64,000 nucleotides of DNA, taken from assembly GCF_021354595.1 (NCBI RefSeq), contig NZ_JADWYJ010000006.1, forward strand, positions 186,001 to 250,000. Reading direction: 5' to 3'. Positions 8,221-16,439 of this stretch are shown in pieces. The notes below the pieces were generated by a model. That model was not told where the DNA came from. It saw only the letters and a program-made list of their open reading frames with translations, and did no database searches. Positions within the stretch are counted from its first letter, which is position 1. Each line of letters begins with the position of its first letter. The position numbers were made by a program, and so were the translations under genes. This DNA comes from Maribellus sp. CM-23. Lineage in GTDB: Bacteria > Bacteroidota > Bacteroidia > Bacteroidales > Prolixibacteraceae.

Positions 8221-8928
8221 TCACTTATATATCTCAAGTTTGGCCAAATAATCGTAATGTTCACCTTTAAACATCTGCTCACATTTAAAACCGGTTTCCA
8301 TGGCTGTTTTTTGCAATAAGTTGAAATCGATGAAGAGCCAGTCGAATGCTGATTTGATATTCCGGAACGATACTTCGTACTCCATTTCTCCGTAATATCC
8401 ATCGTTTGACAGGTCGATCCACATCGAGCCGTCTTCTTCTTCAAAAAGATATTTTATGTCGGAGGAATCAATCAGAATTTGCCCGCCTTCGCTCAACAAA
8501 GGTTTTAAATGAAAAAGCAGCTTTTTTAGCCCGTTTACCGTACCGCCGATTCCGGCACCGTTCATCAGCAGCAGGATGGTGTCGAATTGGGCACCTTCAA
8601 ATTCATAAATATCGGAGGAGATCGTTTTTGGGATACCCCGGGTTTTCATTACTTCCACAGCCAGTTCCGATTGTTCAAGTGCAGTTACATTCTGCCCCCT
8701 GTTTTGCAGTACCAGGGCATGACAACCGGCTGCAGCTCCCACATCCAGAATGCTGCCCCTGCACAATTGCAAAGCCTTTTTTTCCAATTCGGGCATCTCG
8801 CTTTCATTCCTGAAAAAATAGGAAACCGGGATGTTTTCATCTTCGGTGTAGTTTGAATTTACCACGAGGTCAGGGGCTTTCCCCTTTTCGAAATACTCTT
8901 TTATTGCTGCGCCAAACGGATCGTTCAT
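8221..8928 (-). CDS. Class I SAM-dependent methyltransferase
   Basis: Rossmann-fold methyltransferase, 235 aa. Motif I is GSILDVGAAAGCHALVL near residues 58-74. An acidic residue after the second strand (VTALEQSELAVEV) should bind the SAM ribose. FDTILLLMNGAGIGG is motif IV, and GGQILIDSSDIKYLF is motif V/VI. The N-terminal 50 residues (EYFEKGKAPDLVVNS) form a cap that may define the substrate. No signal peptide, so cytoplasmic. The gene is divergent from the PQQ-propeller gene across 116 bases. The substrate is unknown. Confidence 0.88.
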   Translation of the reverse strand: MNDPFGAAIKEYFEKGKAPDLVVNSNYTEDENIPVSYFFRNESEMPELEKKALQLCRGSILDVGAAAGCHALVLQNRGQNVTALEQSELAVEVMKTRGIPKTISSDIYEFEGAQFDTILLLMNGAGIGGTVNGLKKLLFHLKPLLSEGGQILIDSSDIKYLFEEEDGSMWIDLSNDGYYGEMEYEVSFRNIKSAFDWLFIDFNLLQKTAMETGFKCEQMFKGEHYDYLAKLEIYK

Positions 8929-9012
8929 CAGTACAAAATTTTAATGTGGAATTTTATCGGGTGCAGACTGTAATTTCTGACCACCGCGAAGATACAAATC
9001 CTTTGATAAATA

Positions 9013-9020
9013 TAAATTTG
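9013..9020 (+). promoter_or_regulatory. Putative -7 element TAAATTTG for the PQQ-propeller gene
   Basis: Matches TAnnTTTG and lies 24 bases before the chosen ATG at 9045. No clear -33 element. It supports placing the start at 9045 rather than at an upstream in-frame codon at 8853. Confidence 0.35.
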
Positions 9021-9044
9021 GCACTTCTTACAAAAACCAAAACA

Positions 9045-10292
9045 ATGAAGTATTTCTTTCTCCCTGCCCTTATGTTCCTGTTTATGATGGCTTCGTGCCA
9101 ACAGCAACCCGAAATTTCCGATTGGCGTGGTCCCAACCGTGACGGCATTTACACAGAAAAAGGGCTGATGCAAAAATGGCCGGATAAAGGCCCGGACTTG
9201 CTTTGGTCGGTCAAGGGACTAGGTTACGGGCATAGTTCTGTCGCAGTTATTGGCGACCGTGTTTTTGTTACGGGAGTGAAAGATACGATTGCTTCCATGG
9301 GGGCTTTGTTTGTTTTTGATGCACAGGGAAACCGGCTGTATGAAAAAGAATACGGGAAGGACTTCAGCCTGAATTTTCACGGGACCAGATCTACTCCGGT
9401 GGTGGTTGACGACTTGATTTACATTGAAAGCGGAATGGGAGCTGTTTACTGCCTGAACACTGAGAATGGGGAAGAAGTATGGTCGAAAGATTTTATTCTG
9501 GATTTTGGAGCAGATTCGGTTATTCAGTTTGGAAATTCAGAGTCGGTTTTGATCAACGGTGATCATCTGATTTGTGTCCCCGGAGCGCGGGAAAACAACG
9601 TTGTTGCCTTGAACCGCTTTACCGGGGAAACGATTTGGAGTTGTGCTGGAGAAGGAGAGATTGCCACTTACAATTCGCCCATTTTAATTGAGCACAACGG
9701 CCTAAAACTAGTAGTTGCGATGACTTCAGAATCGGTTATGGGAATTGATGCGCAAACCGGTGAAAAGTACTGGCGCGTGGAGCAGGTGCAGCAAAACCGG
9801 ATTCATGCCAACACACCCTTGTATGCCGATGGAAAGATTTTGGTGGTTACTGCCGGTCGCACAAAGAATTCGGGCATGGTGCAATTTCAGTTGTCAGAAG
9901 ATGGGAAAAGTGTTTCTGAAGTGTGGCGAAATAATAAATTCATTAATTTGATGGGAGGCTTAATTCAGATGGATACCTGTTTGTATGGCTCGTCGTATCT
10001 GAAGAAAGACTGGCAGGTGATCAATTGGAACACCGGAGAAACAATGAATCAGAACAAGGAATTTGGTGGCGGATCAGTTATTTATGCCGATAAGCGCTTT
10101 TATTGCTATGCCGAGCGCGAAGGAGAAGTGGCCCTGGCAAGAGCTGATCCTGAAGGATTTGAAATAATTAGCCGTTTTAGCGTGCCTGAGGGAACAGCTG
10201 AGCATTGGGCACATTTGGTGATTCACAACGGCGTTTTGTATGTGCGCCACGGCGATTCTCTAATGGCTTACAACATAAAGGCTAAAGCGTAA
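9045..10292 (+). CDS. PQQ-binding-like beta-propeller lipoprotein
   Basis: Exported beta-propeller of the PQQ/Trp-docking repeat type, 415 aa. A lipoprotein signal (MKYFFLPALMFLFMMASC) gives Cys18 as the lipidated residue. The chain begins DWRGPNRDGIY, typical of the group, and contains repeated W-docking blades such as LLWSVKG, EVWSKDF, TIWSCAG and KYWRVEQ. True quinoprotein dehydrogenases carry extra catalytic and calcium ligands that I do not see, so a scaffold or sugar-related role is as likely as redox activity. The start at 9045 is fixed by the signal peptide; the region from 8853 in the same frame is divergent promoter DNA. Its 3' end overlaps the convergent PhzF gene by 11 bases. Confidence 0.88.
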   Translation: MKYFFLPALMFLFMMASCQQQPEISDWRGPNRDGIYTEKGLMQKWPDKGPDLLWSVKGLGYGHSSVAVIGDRVFVTGVKDTIASMGALFVFDAQGNRLYEKEYGKDFSLNFHGTRSTPVVVDDLIYIESGMGAVYCLNTENGEEVWSKDFILDFGADSVIQFGNSESVLINGDHLICVPGARENNVVALNRFTGETIWSCAGEGEIATYNSPILIEHNGLKLVVAMTSESVMGIDAQTGEKYWRVEQVQQNRIHANTPLYADGKILVVTAGRTKNSGMVQFQLSEDGKSVSEVWRNNKFINLMGGLIQMDTCLYGSSYLKKDWQVINWNTGETMNQNKEFGGGSVIYADKRFYCYAEREGEVALARADPEGFEIISRFSVPEGTAEHWAHLVIHNGVLYVRHGDSLMAYNIKAKA

Positions 10293-11103
10293 TTTCACCC
10301 TGTAAAAAGGTAACCGCTTTTCCACCGATCTCCACCCGTTCGCTTAAATGCCGGCAATATAAAATACCGCCTCGTTGGGAAACCTGTTTGGCGACCAGTT
10401 CTGTTTTCCCGAGTTGTTGAGCCCAATACGGAATCAGCATGGTGTGTGCCGAACCGGTAACCGGGTCTTCGTTAATGCCGACAGCAGGTGCAAAAAAACG
10501 CGAGACAAAATCGTATTTTTTGGAAGCTGCAGTACAGATTACGCCACGGGTTTGGGCGTGTACCAACCAGTCGAAATCGGGTTTCAATTTTACAATGTCC
10601 TTTTCGCCTTCAAAAATCAGCATCAGATCATTGCGCCCTTTAATACACGATTTAGGATTGACGTTAAAAGCTCCCTTCATGGCCGCCGGCATGGGTATTT
10701 CTTCGATGGGAGAGCTTGGAAAATCAAGTAAAATCAGGCTGTCGTTGTTGCTGACACGCAATGTGCCGCTTCGCGATTCAAATGCGATTTCCTTTTTGGA
10801 ATACCCCAGATGATTGAAAAGCACATGAGCCGAAGCCAGTGTTGCATGTCCGCAAAGATCAACCTCGGCAAGCGGTGTAAACCAGCGAATTTCAAATCCG
10901 TCACCATTTTCACAAAAGAAAGCCGTTTCAGAAAGATTATTTTCCTGCGCAATTTTTTGCAGCATTTCGTCGGGTAACCACTTTTCCAGCGGAACAACGG
11001 CCGCCGGGTTTCCCAAGAACACCTGGCTGGCAAAGGCATCTACTTGAAAAACAGGGAGTCTAATCTTCTGAAAAAGATGTTTAGATGTATCTGATTTCAT
11101 CAC
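10282..11103 (-). CDS. PhzF family isomerase/epimerase
   Basis: PhzF-fold protein, 273 aa, related to diaminopimelate epimerase. The opening VFQVDAFASQVFLGNPAAVV and then NNLSETAFF (with the family's catalytic-type Glu in SETAF) and EVDLCGHATLASAHVLF are diagnostic. Near the C-terminus, AVGINEDPVTGSAHTMLIPYW matches the second domain's DPVTGSAH motif. Only the members in phenazine clusters act on DHHA; isolated genes like this are of unknown substrate. There are no phenazine genes here. The 3' end overlaps the PQQ-propeller gene tail to tail by 11 bases, with no terminator between them. Confidence 0.92.
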   Translation of the reverse strand: MMKSDTSKHLFQKIRLPVFQVDAFASQVFLGNPAAVVPLEKWLPDEMLQKIAQENNLSETAFFCENGDGFEIRWFTPLAEVDLCGHATLASAHVLFNHLGYSKKEIAFESRSGTLRVSNNDSLILLDFPSSPIEEIPMPAAMKGAFNVNPKSCIKGRNDLMLIFEGEKDIVKLKPDFDWLVHAQTRGVICTAASKKYDFVSRFFAPAVGINEDPVTGSAHTMLIPYWAQQLGKTELVAKQVSQRGGILYCRHLSERVEIGGKAVTFLQGEITL

Positions 11104-11285
11104 TGCTACAGTTAGTTCGTCGTGAAATATTATGCAACTTATTAATTATTATTGAATTACGGAAATGTAGAGTGGAGATGGACTCTGTTTTTATCTTAAT
11201 TTTTCAGAAACGAGGACCAAACGCGGCGTTCTTCTTTTTGAAAATCAACATTTTCAATGATTAACACTCTAGTTTATTAAGGACG

Positions 11286-11346
11286 AGCCTGAAAAGATTA
11301 GTGCGAATGAAGTTGAACGCATCAATTACTTCAATCCTTTCAGGCT
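11286..11346. repeat. Long inverted repeat 3' of the TonB receptor gene
   Basis: 14-base arms AGCCTGAAAAGATT and AATCCTTTCAGGCT pair with one wobble around 33 bases. The interior contains a second short pair, GAAGT and ACTTC. A long T-run follows on neither strand, so it is not a textbook terminator. It lies about 30 bases past the receptor stop codon. Confidence 0.5.
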
Positions 11347-11376
11347 TTATTAAGTTGATCGTATCCGACTAAAATA

Positions 11377-13785
11377 CTAGAATTTAACGGTCAGTTTTAA
11401 GTTGAACTTTCTGCCGGTAAGGTAGTTGGGTACCGCAAATTGGTCACCGTAAATGCTTGAAACCCAGAAATAGGAAATCGTATTGTTGATGTCGAGCACG
11501 TTAAATACTTCGAGGCTCAGCCACATGTCGGTAATGTGTTTGAAAAACGGAGCTTCGCTTGGGTTGGCTGCACTGATAAACACTTTCGAGAATCCCAGGT
11601 CGATACGTCGGTACGGAGGCATTCTGAAAACATCCTGATAACGTTCGCCGTTGGGTGGTCCGGCTGGAAGACGTGCCCCGTAAAAGCCCGACAACTGCAT
11701 GCGATAGCTGGGATTACCCGGAAGATAGTCCTGGAAAAAAAGGCTGAAATTCATCCACTGGTCGGTAGGACGGGGGATCATGCCGTGGCCGTCGCCTTTT
11801 ACGTCTTCCCTGGTTTGCAGAAAGGACAGACTGGCCCACGATTGCAAGCCGCTCACAAATTCGCCGTTTACTTTCATATCGAGCCCGGTGGCATAGCCGG
11901 TAGCTTCCTGTTCGCCCAAATAACGAATCCGCACATTGTCGACCTGGTAGGGAACAAGGTGACTCATGTATTTGTAGTAGGCCTCGGTGGTAAAGCGGAA
12001 CGGGCGGTCCCAGGCAGAAAAAATCAGGTCGCTTCCGCCAACAAGCTGAAACGACTTTTGAGCCTTCGAATCGTAATTAATGCTGCCGTCGCTGTTTTTC
12101 AGCTCTTTAAAGAAAGGCGATTGGTGGTACATTCCGGCCGATAAGCGAAACGACATTTTCTTTTCCCACTCGGGGTAATAACTCAGTGTCATCCTCGGAC
12201 TGATCAGCAATTCATCGTTAAAATCCCAGTAGTTAAAACGTACTCCTCCTGTCAGGTAAAGATCGCCACTTTTTACAGGGACACTCCAGGTATCCTGCAC
12301 ATAACCCGTAAAGCGATTGGAACTCAGCTTGTTTTTGGCATTCAGCGTATAATAAAGAAGCACTTCAGAATCAGAATAAGGAATGGAATAACCGGCAGAA
12401 TCGCGGTAGATCCATTCGTTCAGCTTGTCTTCAATTTTTTCGTGCTGGTATTTAATTCCCCAGTTAACGAGGTGCTTTTCCGAATTAAAAGCTCCTTTGT
12501 GCGAGAAACTGTAAACGGTGGCATTCAAATAATTGCGGGCATGGTTCAGAAAAGTTCCGACTCCCAGGTTTAATACACTGTCGCCAAAATCGCCCGAAGC
12601 CATGTTGCGCTCCAATTGGTTGAGGTAATATTGCCCCTGAATGTCGTAGGTTTCTTCTTCTTTGGCATGATACGCTGAAGCAATAAATTTCAGGTTCAGG
12701 TTCACCGACGGATGGTAGTTAAAAGTTACCGCGCCCAGATAGGTTTTAAAGACATCTTCTTCCTGTCCGCTAAAATAGATCTTGGTATTCAATGGGTTTT
12801 GCCAGGTTCCAAAGGTGGTTTCGCGTGTTTGAGGAATAAAATTATACTGGTTTTGAGCAATGTTTCCTAAAAATGAAACATCCAGCTTTTCCGAAACCTG
12901 ATAGCAAATGTAAGTTTGAAAATCCAGAAAATTTGGATTGTATTCGCCTTGTTCATCAAGGCTCCCCAGCAGGTATCTGTTGGTTTTATAACGGATCCCG
13001 GAAATGTGCGATAGTTTTCCGTTCAAAGCCACATCTTCGAAATGAGCAGAAGCCCCCAGCATACTTGCGGTTGCCGATCCTTTAAAATCGCTTGGTTTTT
13101 TGTATTTGATATCGAGCACCGACGACATTTTATCGCCGTATTTTGCATTAAAACCGCCGGCCGAAAAATCGATGGTGGAAACCATGTCGCTGTTGATAAA
13201 ACTCAGTCCTTCCTGTTGTCCCGACCGCACGAGAAACGGACGGTAAACCTCCACATCGTTTACGTACACCAGGTTTTCATCAAAATTTCCGCCACGCACG
13301 GTGTATTGCGAACTTAGCTCGTTGTTGGATGAAACACCCGGCAAGGTTTTTAGCATGGTTTCCAAAGCCCCTGAAGCATTGGGGATGATATTGATCACCC
13401 TAGGGTCGATACTGGTTAAATTGCCGCCGTTACGTCGCTGCTCTTTCACCACAATCTCGGCCAGTTCCAGGTTTTGTTCGGGCATTACAATCTCCTTAAT
13501 GACCGTTTCTTCGGGTTTTGCATATACCGAATCCTGAAACGTTTGATAGCCCAGCGATGAAAATACAATGGTTAAATGTTTTTGTGCCGGAATACGCAAC
13601 AGAAATTCTCCGCGTGCAGTAGTGGTCGTACCCAACGTAGGATACTCTTTAATAACAATATTGACCATATCGAGCGGAACTCCCTTAGTGTCTTTCAGGG
13701 TTCCTTTTAGCGTTGCATTGTTGCTTTGGCCCAAGGCAGTAAAAGCCACAAGAAGAAGGCAGAGAATAGAATATAGTTGCTTCAT
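11377..13785 (-). CDS. TonB-dependent outer-membrane receptor with CarboxypepD-reg domain
   Basis: Outer-membrane active transporter, 802 aa. A signal peptide (MKQLYSILCLLLVAFTALGQ) is followed by a carboxypeptidase-regulatory-like domain (about 22-105; ATLKGTLKDTKGVPL, SSLGYQTF). Next comes a plug domain with YTVRGGNFDENLVYVNDVEVY, and then a 22-strand-type barrel ending in the aromatic C-terminus LTGRKFNLKLTVKF. No SusD partner is adjacent, so this is not a classic SusCD pair, and the substrate cannot be named. A promoter (TTG-N18-TAGATTTG) ends only five bases before the ATG, suggesting a leaderless or nearly leaderless transcript. Length is normal for this class. Confidence 0.93.
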   Translation of the reverse strand: MKQLYSILCLLLVAFTALGQSNNATLKGTLKDTKGVPLDMVNIVIKEYPTLGTTTTARGEFLLRIPAQKHLTIVFSSLGYQTFQDSVYAKPEETVIKEIVMPEQNLELAEIVVKEQRRNGGNLTSIDPRVINIIPNASGALETMLKTLPGVSSNNELSSQYTVRGGNFDENLVYVNDVEVYRPFLVRSGQQEGLSFINSDMVSTIDFSAGGFNAKYGDKMSSVLDIKYKKPSDFKGSATASMLGASAHFEDVALNGKLSHISGIRYKTNRYLLGSLDEQGEYNPNFLDFQTYICYQVSEKLDVSFLGNIAQNQYNFIPQTRETTFGTWQNPLNTKIYFSGQEEDVFKTYLGAVTFNYHPSVNLNLKFIASAYHAKEEETYDIQGQYYLNQLERNMASGDFGDSVLNLGVGTFLNHARNYLNATVYSFSHKGAFNSEKHLVNWGIKYQHEKIEDKLNEWIYRDSAGYSIPYSDSEVLLYYTLNAKNKLSSNRFTGYVQDTWSVPVKSGDLYLTGGVRFNYWDFNDELLISPRMTLSYYPEWEKKMSFRLSAGMYHQSPFFKELKNSDGSINYDSKAQKSFQLVGGSDLIFSAWDRPFRFTTEAYYKYMSHLVPYQVDNVRIRYLGEQEATGYATGLDMKVNGEFVSGLQSWASLSFLQTREDVKGDGHGMIPRPTDQWMNFSLFFQDYLPGNPSYRMQLSGFYGARLPAGPPNGERYQDVFRMPPYRRIDLGFSKVFISAANPSEAPFFKHITDMWLSLEVFNVLDINNTISYFWVSSIYGDQFAVPNYLTGRKFNLKLTVKF

Positions 13786-13790
13786 AAGTG

Positions 13791-13819
13791 CAAATCTACA
13801 AATCAGGTTCTATTATCAA
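13791..13819 (-). promoter_or_regulatory. Putative promoter of the TonB receptor gene, immediately at the start codon
   Basis: Minus strand: TTG (13819-13817), 18-base spacer, TAGATTTG (13798-13791). Only five bases separate it from the ATG, so transcription would begin at or very near the start codon. Confidence 0.5.
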
Positions 13820-13890
13820 CTTCTTATTGTTAAATTAATTGTGAATGAAGGTCTAAAAATTTAATTGTCTCGTGTATTTTGTTGTGCCCG

Positions 13891-13932
13891 GCCAGTCGTC
13901 AGTTCTATAGGGAACTGCTGGCAGATCTTTTT
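13891..13932 (+). terminator. Orphan intrinsic terminator on the plus strand between divergent genes
   Basis: Stem GCCAG...CAGTTC with GAACTGCTGGC; the 5' arm carries a 4-base bulge (TCGT) and the loop is TATAGG. AGATCTTTTTTA follows. It faces a plus-strand transcript, but no plus-strand gene lies upstream: the neighbouring receptor runs the other way. Confidence 0.55.
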
Positions 13933-14090
13933 TATTGGGCAAATTCTGGCCGTCAGGATTAACAGCCACACCGGCAATGACTCGTATCTCAGACTGCTGA
14001 TTTTCATTCAATGGTAAATTGCGAGCCTTGATTTATTTTAAATTTATGGTCAGTAAAAGTTTAAAAGAAAGACAAACCAACGAATAGTTT

Positions 14091-14098
14091 TATCTTTG
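14091..14098 (+). promoter_or_regulatory. Putative -7 element TATCTTTG for the fumarase gene
   Basis: Good match to TAnnTTTG, ending 29 bases before the ATG of fumarase. No clear -33 box. Confidence 0.5.
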
Positions 14099-14127
14099 AA
14101 GAAATTTCATTTTAAACCGATTTTACC

Positions 14128-15732
14128 ATGGCAGATTTTAAATATCAAAAACCATTTCCGATTTTAAAAGACGATACCGAATACCGCTTAATTACCAAAG
14201 ATTATGTTTCTACGGTTGAAGTGGACGGACGTAAGATTTTAAAGGTGGAGCCGAAAGCATTGGAAGTATTGGCAAAAGAAGCTTTTTCTGATGTTTCTTT
14301 TTACCTGCGTGCTGCTCATCTTGAAAAACTGGCCAAAATTCTGGAAGATCCGGAAGCAACCGATAACGACCGCTTTGTGGCACACACCATGTTGATGAAC
14401 CAGGCAGTGTCGGCAGAAGGTGAACTTCCAACTTGTCAGGACACCGGAACGGCTATTGTACTTGGGAAAAAAGGCGAGGATGTATACACAGGAGCAAACG
14501 ATGCTGAATATTTATCAAAAGGAATTTTTGAAACTTATGACGAGCGGAACCTTCGCTATTCTCAGGTAGTTCCTTTTACGATGTTCGACGAGAAAAATAC
14601 AGGTACCAACCTTCCGGCACAGATCGATATTTATGCCGAGCAGGGTAATAAATACGAATTTCTTTTTCTGACAAAAGGTGGTGGTTCGGGAAATAAAACA
14701 TACTTGTATCAGCAAACCAAATCGTTGCTGACCGAAGAAAACCTGACCAAATTCGTAAAAGATAAAATTATGGATCTGGGTACTTCTGCCTGTCCTCCTT
14801 ACCACCTGGCACTGGTAATTGGCGGAACTTCGGCTGAAGCTACGCTGTCTGCCGTAAAAAAAGCTTCGGCGGGTTATTTCGATCATTTACCAACCGAAGG
14901 AAACGAAGGCGGACAAGCTTTCCGTGATCTGGAGTGGGAAGAAAAAGTGACAAAGATTTGCCAGGAAAGTGGCGTAGGTGCTCAGTTTGGCGGAAAGTAC
15001 TTTGTACACGACGTTAAGGTGATTCGTTTACCGCGCCACGCAGCATCTTGCCCGGTTGGTTTGGGAGTTAGCTGTAGTGCCGACCGCAACATAAAAGCCA
15101 AAATTACAGAAGACGGAATTTTTCTGGAACAACTGGAGAAAAACCCGGCACGCTTCCTTCCTTCAAAGGCTCCGGCTATGCAGCCCGCAGTAGATATTGA
15201 TCTTGATCGTCCGATGGAAGAAGTGCTGAAGGAGCTTACAAAATACCCGATCAAAACCCGCCTGAATCTGAACGGTACTTTGATTGTTGCGCGCGATATT
15301 GCGCATGCACAAATCAAAAAAATGCTGGATGAAGGTCAAGCAATGCCTGAATATTTCAAAAATCACCCGGTGTATTATGCAGGACCTGCCAAAACACCCA
15401 AAGGCATGGCTTCCGGAAGTTTTGGGCCAACCACTGCAGGACGTATGGACCCGTATGTGGATGAATTTCAGGATCACGGTGGTTCGATGATTATGCTGGC
15501 CAAAGGCAACCGCTCGCAAGCTGTTACTGACGCGTGTAAGAAGCACGGAGGTTTCTACCTGGGATCAATTGGCGGACCGGCTGCAATTCTGGCTAAAAAC
15601 AGCATCAAATCGGTTGAAGTAGTGGATTTCCCTGAATTGGGGATGGAAGCTGTTCGCAAAATCAAAGTGGAGAATTTCCCTGCTTTTATTATTGTGGATG
15701 ATAAAGGAAACGACTTCTTTAAAGCACTGTAA
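14128..15732 (+). CDS. fumA: Class I fumarate hydratase (4Fe-4S)
   Basis: Iron-sulfur fumarase interconverting fumarate and malate in the TCA cycle, cytoplasmic, 534 aa. N- and C-terminal domains are fused as in FumA/FumB. The three cluster Cys appear to be those in LPTCQDTGTA, HAASCPVGLG and a nearby GVSCSADRNIKAK or equivalent. The C-terminal domain has GPTTAGRMDPYVDEF and KGNRSQAVTDACKKHGGFYLGSIGGPAA, the family's substrate-binding block. The same fold is shared with L(+)-tartrate dehydratase, but the single-chain form and length favour fumarase. It is monocistronic, with a -7 box at 14091 and a terminator 24 bases past the stop. Confidence 0.95.
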   Translation: MADFKYQKPFPILKDDTEYRLITKDYVSTVEVDGRKILKVEPKALEVLAKEAFSDVSFYLRAAHLEKLAKILEDPEATDNDRFVAHTMLMNQAVSAEGELPTCQDTGTAIVLGKKGEDVYTGANDAEYLSKGIFETYDERNLRYSQVVPFTMFDEKNTGTNLPAQIDIYAEQGNKYEFLFLTKGGGSGNKTYLYQQTKSLLTEENLTKFVKDKIMDLGTSACPPYHLALVIGGTSAEATLSAVKKASAGYFDHLPTEGNEGGQAFRDLEWEEKVTKICQESGVGAQFGGKYFVHDVKVIRLPRHAASCPVGLGVSCSADRNIKAKITEDGIFLEQLEKNPARFLPSKAPAMQPAVDIDLDRPMEEVLKELTKYPIKTRLNLNGTLIVARDIAHAQIKKMLDEGQAMPEYFKNHPVYYAGPAKTPKGMASGSFGPTTAGRMDPYVDEFQDHGGSMIMLAKGNRSQAVTDACKKHGGFYLGSIGGPAAILAKNSIKSVEVVDFPELGMEAVRKIKVENFPAFIIVDDKGNDFFKAL

Positions 15733-15755
15733 TAGATTTTTTATATGATATCAGG

Positions 15756-15785
15756 AACCGTTCTTCGTTTGGAGAGCGGTTTTTT
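15756..15785 (+). terminator. Intrinsic terminator of the fumarase gene
   Basis: Stem AACCGTTCT / AGAGCGGTT with one mismatch or wobble and an 8-base loop, followed by TTTTT. It stands between fumarase and the convergent toxin gene. Confidence 0.75.
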
Positions 15786-15818
15786 GTTTCTCAGCAGGTG
15801 TTAAGAAAAAATGTCAGA

Positions 15819-16163
15819 CTATAAATCCAATACAATTGAAATATTTTCTTTTATCTGATCAACAAGATCATTGGGCAGTTTTCCAATTCGTTTAATCAAT
15901 CGTTTATTGTCGATAGCCCTGATCTGATCAATCATGATATCACAGTCTTCGTGCAAGTCGGCCTGACCTTTTTTTAGATGGACCCGAAGTATTTGTGATT
16001 CTTTATGAATATTTGTTGTGATGGGGCAGACGATCGTCGAAAGATGTGGAATTTTATTTAGCAAGTCGGTTTGAATAATTAAAACCGGTCTTGTTTTTCC
16101 GGTTTCTGTTCCAATCTGAGGATTTAAATCGGCAATCCATATTTCAAATTGCTTAATCGACAT
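15819..16163 (-). CDS. MazF/PemK-type endoribonuclease toxin
   Basis: Toxin of a type II toxin-antitoxin pair, 114 aa. The family's start is clear: QFEIWIADLNPQIGTETGKTRPVLIIQTD, where the PxxGTExGKTRPVLI block forms the SH3-like RNA-binding and catalytic surface. Then TIVCPITTN holds the family's Thr/Ser strand, and DQIRAIDNKRLIKRIGKL the C-terminal helix region. These proteins cleave mRNA at short motifs and stop translation. The ATG at 16163 overlaps the antitoxin's 3' end by 11 bases, the usual coupling. A TTG codon at 16178 in frame is a weaker alternative start. All expected motifs are present, so it looks intact. Confidence 0.9.
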   Translation of the reverse strand: MSIKQFEIWIADLNPQIGTETGKTRPVLIIQTDLLNKIPHLSTIVCPITTNIHKESQILRVHLKKGQADLHEDCDIMIDQIRAIDNKRLIKRIGKLPNDLVDQIKENISIVLDL

Positions 16164-16383
16164 TGTCAATTTCCTCAAAATCTTTTAAAGCAGTCATGGA
16201 ATCATCTTTTACCAGTTTCGACTCCATTTTTAATCTATCCTCAATCAAACGGCGTTTCTGAATTTTATTATAAAATTCCAATGCTTCGTTGATGTATCGG
16301 TTTCTTGGTTTCTTAATTTTTCGGAGAATTTCCTCCGTATCCCCAAAAATTGTGTCGTCTATTTTCAATGATACTGTTTTCAT
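16153..16383 (-). CDS. Antitoxin of the MazEF/PemIK-like pair
   Basis: Short antitoxin, 76 aa, directly upstream of and overlapping the toxin gene. The N-terminal MKTVSLKIDDTIFGDTEEILRK and NRYINEALEFYNK resemble a ribbon-helix-helix DNA-binding fold. The acidic C-terminus (MTALKDFEEIDNVD) should wrap the toxin. Such antitoxins normally repress their own operon as a complex with the toxin. I chose the ATG at 16383 because the RHH strand begins there; the frame extends upstream to 16434. Identification rests mainly on position, size and the RHH-like pattern, as the sequence is divergent. Confidence 0.8.
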   Translation of the reverse strand: MKTVSLKIDDTIFGDTEEILRKIKKPRNRYINEALEFYNKIQKRRLIEDRLKMESKLVKDDSMTALKDFEEIDNVD

Positions 16384-16439
16384 TGATGTAAAATTGTATA
16401 TACCAAAAGTACTTCTTTTTTTGATGTGATACAAGGCAT

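Noticed and set aside
9045..10292. PQQ-dependent alcohol or glucose dehydrogenase
   Set aside because: The blades are present, but the catalytic Asp, calcium ligands and disulfide seen in those enzymes were not recognised.
10282..11103. Phenazine biosynthesis
   Set aside because: PhzF-like proteins are widespread, and no other phenazine gene is present.
11377..13785. SusC-type polysaccharide locus
   Set aside because: No SusD, no glycoside hydrolase or regulator next to it, and the receptor lacks a partner gene on either side.
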